From NCBI GenBank assembly GCA_964580315.1, contig CAZOKH010000029.1, positions 1 through 38,829 on the forward strand: a stretch of 38,829 nucleotides of DNA. The letters run 5' to 3'. Source of the stretch: CAZOKH01 sp964580315 (lineage in GTDB: Bacteria; Chloroflexota; Anaerolineae; Anaerolineales; Anaerolineaceae). The notes below the pieces were generated by a model. The model saw only the letters and a list, made by a program, of their open reading frames with translations, was not told where the DNA came from and did not search any database. Both the position numbers and the translations under genes were made by a program. Within the stretch, counting starts at the first letter, position 1. Each line of letters starts with the position of its first letter. Positions 34,155-38,829 of the stretch are shown one piece after another.

Positions 34155-35618
34155 CTATGCTGGTGCGGTTTTGTTCAAATGGCTTGCAGCCGTAGCTAAT
34201 CCCAGTGCAATCCAAATATATGGTAGTGCAAACGAATCAACACTAAAACCTTCAATCAATAACGCCAGTAAAACAAACCTGCCAAACAGGCTCAACATGC
34301 GCACACACAACATTTTTGCTTTATCTTGTGATTCTGCCGTTGCCCATAGCGAAGCGAGCCAGGCAGCAAAAATCGAGAAGCCAACCAGGCCGGTTTCGGC
34401 TAACAACCGCAGCCACAGGCTTTTGCTATTTAATAATACGGATGAACGATAGATCAGGTTTCTAACTTCCACCAACTTCCAGGCAAACGATCCCAGTTTA
34501 TCGGGAAAGAAGAAGCCCACATTGCCGAGGCCGACGCCCATCCAGGGATAGTCATTAAATGTATTCCATGCAGCCTGCCAGTAAACCAGGCGGGTATCAA
34601 AATTGAGCCGGTGAGCATATTCCAACAGCGCATTCTGTTGAACGGCAGAGAAGGTGAACAAATCTTTCATGCGCGGGTCCAACCGGCTCAATCCATAACC
34701 CACGCAAAAAAGTACAAACACATAAATCAAGAACAAACCAGCGCCAATTGCGGCTGAAAATATCCAACGTTGTGTTTTTTGTAACTTCAATTGTTGCGCC
34801 CACATGCTGAGCGCTTTTTTTTGAAGCCACTGCACAACCCAGGTATTTACACGCAGCAGCAGGTAACCAACCATGAGGAAGAGGGCAATCAACCCCACAC
34901 GTGAGAAAGTTAAAAATAAAACAACCACGCCAAACACTAGCAAGATATTCTCAAAACTAATTTTCCAAAGTTTCCATTTATGCGCAGTAAATGAACGGAT
35001 CGTTGAAGCCATCCAGATTGGCAGATATAACATATTTAACTGGTGCGCCAGCCAGGATGGTTCTACGGCAAAACCGGTGGCGCGTTGGCGGTAAAGTGGT
35101 CCGATGGAATACAGTGCATGAATCTCCCGCAGCCATTCGGGGTAATGCGAAAAAAGCGTCCACCATGCCCACTGCGAAAACGCCCAGGCCAGCATAACCA
35201 GTCCGCTCCAATTGATAATTCGCAGGGTTTTAAGCAATACTGCTTCATCCTTGATATACAAAGTTGTCAATAAATAAAAAGACAACCCGACTCCCACTGT
35301 TAACAATGCCGTAATCTGGCCGTGCAGTGGATTGATGTCGTTATAAGTTGGAATAGGCAAATATACTGAAAGCAAAGTAGATAGAACCGCAAAAACTATA
35401 AAAACCAAAAACGGAACACAATCGCGCGGGATATTACCGCCTTTTAGCAGGTATGGAATTACCCAGATCAATACCAGGAAGAAGAGGATTATTCCTGACG
35501 GAGCTGCAACCGTGTCACTTCCCACCAGTTTCACAACCAGCGGCATGCTGGAAATGGGAAGCAGGGCCAATAAAATGACCCATAGCCACCCTGAAACACG
35601 TTGGATTAAGCTTTTCAT
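34155..35618 (-). CDS. O-antigen ligase/Wzy-like polysaccharide polymerase
   Basis: This 487-residue protein has about 12 hydrophobic helices and the Wzy_C-type central segment with a large periplasmic loop (about 330-400). The loop includes RLVYWQAAWNTFNDYPWMG and GVGLGNVGFFFPDK, the most conserved part of the WaaL/Wzy family. Such proteins polymerise or ligate lipid-linked glycans outside the membrane. Its start overlaps the stop of the Wzz-like gene by four bases, so the pair is translationally coupled. A polymerase role is more likely than a ligase role because a Wzz partner is adjacent, but the two cannot be separated by sequence alone. Confidence 0.88.
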   Translation of the reverse strand: MKSLIQRVSGWLWVILLALLPISSMPLVVKLVGSDTVAAPSGIILFFLVLIWVIPYLLKGGNIPRDCVPFLVFIVFAVLSTLLSVYLPIPTYNDINPLHGQITALLTVGVGLSFYLLTTLYIKDEAVLLKTLRIINWSGLVMLAWAFSQWAWWTLFSHYPEWLREIHALYSIGPLYRQRATGFAVEPSWLAHQLNMLYLPIWMASTIRSFTAHKWKLWKISFENILLVFGVVVLFLTFSRVGLIALFLMVGYLLLRVNTWVVQWLQKKALSMWAQQLKLQKTQRWIFSAAIGAGLFLIYVFVLFCVGYGLSRLDPRMKDLFTFSAVQQNALLEYAHRLNFDTRLVYWQAAWNTFNDYPWMGVGLGNVGFFFPDKLGSFAWKLVEVRNLIYRSSVLLNSKSLWLRLLAETGLVGFSIFAAWLASLWATAESQDKAKMLCVRMLSLFGRFVLLALLIEGFSVDSFALPYIWIALGLATAASHLNKTAPA

Positions 35619-36415
35619 GCTTCCGGGCTTTCTTCACGGTCACTCCGATGCGGGAGTAAATAGAAAAGTATTATTGAGAGGAAAAAACCTGCCAGGGCGC
35701 TGCTCAGCATAATCAACCCTCTACTATTTCGAACCGGTTCTTTCGGTTCCACGGCCTTCTGACTGATCGTAAAGGACACTGCCGGCATAATTCCGCGGCT
35801 GGCCAATTTTTCTGAATCCACGAGTTTGCCAGTTTCTTCCAATTCCCGGCTCAACTGGTCTAAACCGGATAAATTACAGACCGGATGCGCAGGTTCAATG
35901 GCAGCAGTTTCTTCCAGGCAGCTTGCCAGAGAATCAAGGTAACGTTGATAGTATTCTGCTTTCGTGGCATGCTCGCGCACCATTTCCAATTCATCAAAAG
36001 CTGCCTCCGCCCACGCATTGGCATAATCAACAGCCTGGTCAGGATCGGCAGAAATAACCTTCAACAACCACTGGTTGTTTTTCCGTTCCAGATTCAACAT
36101 CTCCCGGAAGATCTCTGCATCAACATCTTGCAGCATGGCTGCAGCATTTTGAATGGCCTCATCAGAAGAGATGATGTCACCAACAATTTCAACACTTTGG
36201 TCTTCTTCAATATCTGTCAAGAATCCGGTGCGGGTGTAGTCAATGGCAACCGAAATCACCGCCCGGGGTTCAAATTTTGGGGAAATAGTTATGGAAATTC
36301 CATACCCGATAATTCCCCCAAGCAGCATGAATACAACCATCACCCACCAGTAATACCTGATGCGATCAACAAAATCCATGGGACGTAAGTCCATTTGCGA
36401 TAATGGTTGTTTCAA
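35615..36415 (-). CDS. Wzz-like polysaccharide co-polymerase (chain-length regulator)
   Basis: This 266-residue protein has two membrane helices (about 24-45 and 231-250) that flank a large periplasmic, mainly helical domain. This is the PCP layout. The start is TTG at 36415: AAGGAG lies six bases upstream, whereas the first in-frame ATG has nothing. The C-terminal span and basic tail (RSDREESPEA) are short, so no tyrosine kinase domain is fused. It would set the length of the polymer made by the adjacent Wzy-like protein. Confidence 0.87.
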   Translation of the reverse strand: MKQPLSQMDLRPMDFVDRIRYYWWVMVVFMLLGGIIGYGISITISPKFEPRAVISVAIDYTRTGFLTDIEEDQSVEIVGDIISSDEAIQNAAAMLQDVDAEIFREMLNLERKNNQWLLKVISADPDQAVDYANAWAEAAFDELEMVREHATKAEYYQRYLDSLASCLEETAAIEPAHPVCNLSGLDQLSRELEETGKLVDSEKLASRGIMPAVSFTISQKAVEPKEPVRNSRGLIMLSSALAGFFLSIILFYLLPHRSDREESPEA

Positions 36416-36479
36416 ATTTCACTCCTTGCTGCAGGTTTATTCAAATCCAAAAAATTATACCGTATGCTCATAAAAGAAA

Positions 36480-36521
36480 AACCAGGCATTTCTCTGATTA
36501 TTCCAGAAAAAATGCCCGGTT
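36480..36521 (-). terminator. Intrinsic terminator after the Thr/Pro-linker lipoprotein gene
   Basis: On the minus strand AACCGGGCATTT pairs with AAATGCCTGGTT (one G-T pair) around an 18-base loop, followed by TTTCTTTT. It stands between the lipoprotein gene and the Wzz-like gene, so full read-through is unlikely unless it is weak. Confidence 0.7.
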
Positions 36522-36541
36522 ATCAAGCAGGGGTTTATCGA

Positions 36542-37405
36542 TCAATCTCGGAAGTTCACGATCACCAGGTTTTTCGTGCAGTCAGAATAGGTGTTGAAAG
36601 GCACGGGAAGCGACAATAAGTTTCCACTCAAATCATACACAGCCACAGTCAACGTACCTTCGCTGGCAATCACCTGGCTGGCAAGCTGAATTTCATAAGG
36701 TGCAATCCCATAATCGCTGGCCAGGCTGCCGCTTGTCAAGCCCAACATTTCCACAGGCTGATTATTCAATGTTCCTTCCACAACGATCACCAGGTTCTCC
36801 ACAGGAGTACCGTTCGTGTCAAAAACCTGGCCCGCCACACCCAGCCAGTTACACCCCATTTCTGGATGAGCGAAATTTTGCATGTAAACAGGCGAATTGG
36901 ATTGGACTTCGTACTGCATCACAATCGCCGTAGCTGTTTTGGTGGGCGTTGAGGTTGAAGTGGGAATCGGCGTCTTGGTTGGAGTGCTCGTTTTGGTGGG
37001 CACTTTGGTCGCAGTGCTGGTCGGTGTTTGGGTGGGCTCGGTGGTGCTGGTGGGAACCGGGGTGGCTGTGCTCGTAGCAGGAATTTCAGTAACGACTAAA
37101 GTCGCTGTGTAGGTCGCTGTCCCGGTCACAACAATCGGTGTTTCGCCAGTCGGATCCCCCGTTGGCTCCCCTCCCGGTGTTTCTGAAGGAACAACTTCCG
37201 TTACAACCGCAGCACACGTGGGGCAAACTGGAGCTTCGCAGGTCACATAGATCGGAGGCATTGACGGGCATACTTCCGGGCACACCTGTTCTGATGTTTC
37301 CTCAACAAATGAAATGCTTGGCAGCACAATTTGACCACCAATCGGCAGTGTCGAACAGGCTGCTAAAACAAGCGGCAGGAATAACCAGCTAATTTTTCGC
37401 AACAT
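36542..37405 (-). CDS. Lipoprotein with Cys-rich segment and long Thr/Pro linker
   Basis: This protein has 287 residues. MLRKISWLFLPLVLAAC is a lipoprotein signal (LAAC lipobox). A segment at about 42-66 holds six Cys in repeated CP pairs (CPEVCPSMPP, CEAPVCPTC), which suggests disulfides or metal binding outside. Residues of about 90-162 form a Thr/Ser/Pro linker (TPTSTATKVPTKTSTPTKT). A small beta-sandwich (about 165-287) resembles a bacterial Ig-like or carboxypeptidase-regulatory fold and includes PVENLVIVVEGTLNN. The linker could be glycosylated. GGAGG precedes the start. It lies 73 bases downstream of the glycosyl-phosphotransferase gene in the exopolysaccharide locus. Confidence 0.85.
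   Translation of the reverse strand: MLRKISWLFLPLVLAACSTLPIGGQIVLPSISFVEETSEQVCPEVCPSMPPIYVTCEAPVCPTCAAVVTEVVPSETPGGEPTGDPTGETPIVVTGTATYTATLVVTEIPATSTATPVPTSTTEPTQTPTSTATKVPTKTSTPTKTPIPTSTSTPTKTATAIVMQYEVQSNSPVYMQNFAHPEMGCNWLGVAGQVFDTNGTPVENLVIVVEGTLNNQPVEMLGLTSGSLASDYGIAPYEIQLASQVIASEGTLTVAVYDLSGNLLSLPVPFNTYSDCTKNLVIVNFRD
36920..37120 (-). repeat. Low-complexity Thr/Pro-coding repeat tract
   Basis: The DNA is an imperfect repeat of ACN-CCN-type codons (complement of GGTNGG and GGGTG runs), encoding TPT, TST and TKT units. It forms the linker of the lipoprotein and could vary in length between strains by slippage. Confidence 0.8.
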
Positions 37406-37478
37406 AATGAATCCTCCGCAGCAAATCGAATTAAAGATACTCTCCCCCTCGAAGGATGCAATTATTATACCAACATGC

Positions 37479-38829
37479 TTAATATGCCCCTCTTCCCCTG
37501 ATTACCACCCCGACTGTCATCAAGATAATTTTAAGATCCAGCCAGATGGAATAATTTTGAACATAGTATAAGTCGTCTTCCGTGTGCAAATGCATGGGTT
37601 TGTCGCTGCGACCGTTCACCTGCCACCAGCCGGTTAGTCCCTGCGGAACAGCAAAACGCTTGCGCTGCCACAAATTATATTTCTCAACCAGGTATGGCAG
37701 TTCAGGGCGCGGGCCCACCAGGCTCATTTCCCCGCGAAATATATTCATCACCTGGGGCAGCTCATCCAGGCTGGTCTTTCGTAGAAATTTTCCCACCCGC
37801 GTAATGCGCGGATCGTCTGGTCTTTTATGAATCAGGTTCCCATTCTCATCAACAGTTTCCACCAGGTGCCGCAACTTGTCGGCATCTTTTACCATGGTGC
37901 GGAATTTAACCATGTGAAATAATTTGCCGTTTTCCCCCACCCGGGTCTGCAAAAAGAAAACCTGGCCTTCACTGTCCAATCGAATACACACTGCAATCAA
38001 AGCCATTACAGGCATAAGCACTGGTAGAGATAAGGTGCACACAATCAGGTCAAAAGCACGTTTCACCATGCGTTGATATTCCGTCAAAGCTGGCGCACGC
38101 AGATCAAGCATTGGGATGCCGGCAAACTCATCAACGCGCGCTTTATGCAGCGCCAGTGAAAAGTAATCTGGAATAATCCACACGCGCACAGGCAAATCAT
38201 GCAGGGTGCTGACAATATAATTTAGCCGTTCATAAGCTGATCGTGGTAAAGCAATCACCACTTCATCCACCCGGTCAGCAACAATCACATCTCTGGCGCG
38301 GTCCAGCGGACCAAACACATCCCGGCAGGTTGCCTGCTTTTGAGGATCATCATCCAGGTAGCCTATCAGGCGAATGCCCGAATCCGGCTGCTGCAGCAGG
38401 TGATCCAGCAATTCGCGCCCCACCCTTCCCGCGCCCAGAATTAGAACCCGCCGGTGCTGCAAACCGCGCAACATCCTGCGCCGAATGGACAGTCGAAAGA
38501 TCACCCGCCAACCGCAAATCAAACCAAAAGCCAGCACTATGAAGAAAAGGAACAGGAAACGGGATACTTCCCGATAAGACAGATAGAGCAAACCTGCCAG
38601 TGAAACCATGGCAAGGGCTGAGCCAAATAAAAGATTGGAAAATTCATTAACAGCTTTTAAGTTCTTGCGCCCATCATAGACCGTAAACAGCATCAGAATT
38701 CCCACCCAGAACAACGGGAATAAAACATAAAAAAAGAGGGGTAATTGAATGGGCTGCTTGACCGTTTGCAGGAATGGCAGATAGTTTAACGGTTCGCGGA
38801 TAACAACCGCCACCCACAACGACAGCGCT
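37479..38829 (-). CDS. Polyprenyl glycosyl-phosphotransferase (exopolysaccharide initiation; 5' end outside window)
   Basis: At least 450 residues are visible. The frame stays open to the window edge, and the visible start reads A-L-S-L-W-V-A-V-V-I, typical of the first membrane helix, so roughly 20-40 residues are missing. Three or four N-terminal membrane spans are followed by a Rossmann-like CoA_binding_3 domain (RVLILGAGRVGREL). A bacterial sugar transferase domain closes it: KRAFDLIVCTLSLP, MVKFRTM, KTSLDELPQ, MSLVGPRPELP and PQGLTGWWQVNGRS. It transfers a sugar phosphate to undecaprenyl phosphate, the first step of capsule, EPS or O-antigen assembly. The downstream lipoprotein, Wzz and Wzy genes fit a Wzx/Wzy pathway. 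Confidence 0.93.
   Translation of the reverse strand, partial: ALSLWVAVVIREPLNYLPFLQTVKQPIQLPLFFYVLFPLFWVGILMLFTVYDGRKNLKAVNEFSNLLFGSALAMVSLAGLLYLSYREVSRFLFLFFIVLAFGLICGWRVIFRLSIRRRMLRGLQHRRVLILGAGRVGRELLDHLLQQPDSGIRLIGYLDDDPQKQATCRDVFGPLDRARDVIVADRVDEVVIALPRSAYERLNYIVSTLHDLPVRVWIIPDYFSLALHKARVDEFAGIPMLDLRAPALTEYQRMVKRAFDLIVCTLSLPVLMPVMALIAVCIRLDSEGQVFFLQTRVGENGKLFHMVKFRTMVKDADKLRHLVETVDENGNLIHKRPDDPRITRVGKFLRKTSLDELPQVMNIFRGEMSLVGPRPELPYLVEKYNLWQRKRFAVPQGLTGWWQVNGRSDKPMHLHTEDDLYYVQNYSIWLDLKIILMTVGVVIRGRGAY

Noticed and set aside
36897..37112. A plus-strand Val/Gly-rich 71-codon frame
   Set aside because: It is the reverse reading of the Thr/Pro repeat tract of the lipoprotein gene and has the low complexity that this creates.
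1..38829. CRISPR array, insertion sequence, prophage or integrase
   Set aside because: I saw no regularly spaced repeats, transposase or integrase motifs, or flanking terminal repeats anywhere in the window.

Overview
The window looks like a metagenome-derived fragment of an anaerobic, oxygen-sensitive bacterium. It contains a 10-N scaffold gap. Chloroflexota (Anaerolineae-like) is my best guess. The reasons are Thr/Pro-rich linkers in a lipoprotein, a zinc-ribbon/membrane-anchored sensor-like protein, recX next to rny, a GAF/PAS adenylate cyclase and a large Hdr/tungsten-enzyme gene set. The taxonomy is inference, because no rRNA is present.

Left part (1-6020): a partial zinc-ribbon membrane protein, tRNA-Arg(CCG), a sigma-70-family factor with a small putative zinc-binding anti-sigma partner, the lipid II flippase gene murJ, an XdhC-type cofactor maturation gene and, on the other strand, a DMT-family exporter.

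Centre (6261-16439): the highlight, a ten-kilobase single-strand redox operon. It encodes a MoaD-like protein, an aldehyde:ferredoxin oxidoreductase (AOR) family tungsten enzyme, a four-cluster ferredoxin, an HdrA flavoprotein fused to an MvhD/FlpD domain, an HdrC-ferredoxin fusion, a second stand-alone MvhD/FlpD protein, FlxB-, FlxC- and FlxA-like subunits (the last an FAD/NAD(P)H module with a [2Fe-2S] site) and a polyferredoxin. HdrA is interrupted by one in-frame UGA exactly at the CxxC position of the HdrA signature. A SECIS-like hairpin with a bulged U and a GG-containing loop follows, so HdrA is read here as a selenoprotein of 834 residues. No HdrB (CCG-domain) gene is present. The simplest model is an electron-bifurcating or -confurcating complex linking NAD(P)H, ferredoxin and a tungsten-dependent carboxylate/aldehyde or acyl-CoA type reaction. 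The substrate cannot be told from sequence.

Middle right (16501-25549): a lipoprotein M28 peptidase; an unknown secreted, membrane-anchored protein; an IclR regulator - eukaryotic-type citrate synthase - cupin operon with a consensus promoter and a palindrome just downstream of it; an orphan AT-rich polytopic membrane protein; and an M24 peptidase - alpha/beta hydrolase - metallo-beta-lactamase-fold operon.

Right part (25608-38829): rny and recX; a three-gene operon of two small membrane proteins and a PfkB-family kinase; a GAF/PAS class III adenylate cyclase; a YtxH-like protein; a secreted zinc metalloprotease; and an exopolysaccharide locus (Wzy/O-antigen-ligase-like, Wzz-like, Thr/Pro-linker lipoprotein, polyprenyl glycosylphosphotransferase cut by the window edge). 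I see no CRISPR array, insertion sequence or rRNA.
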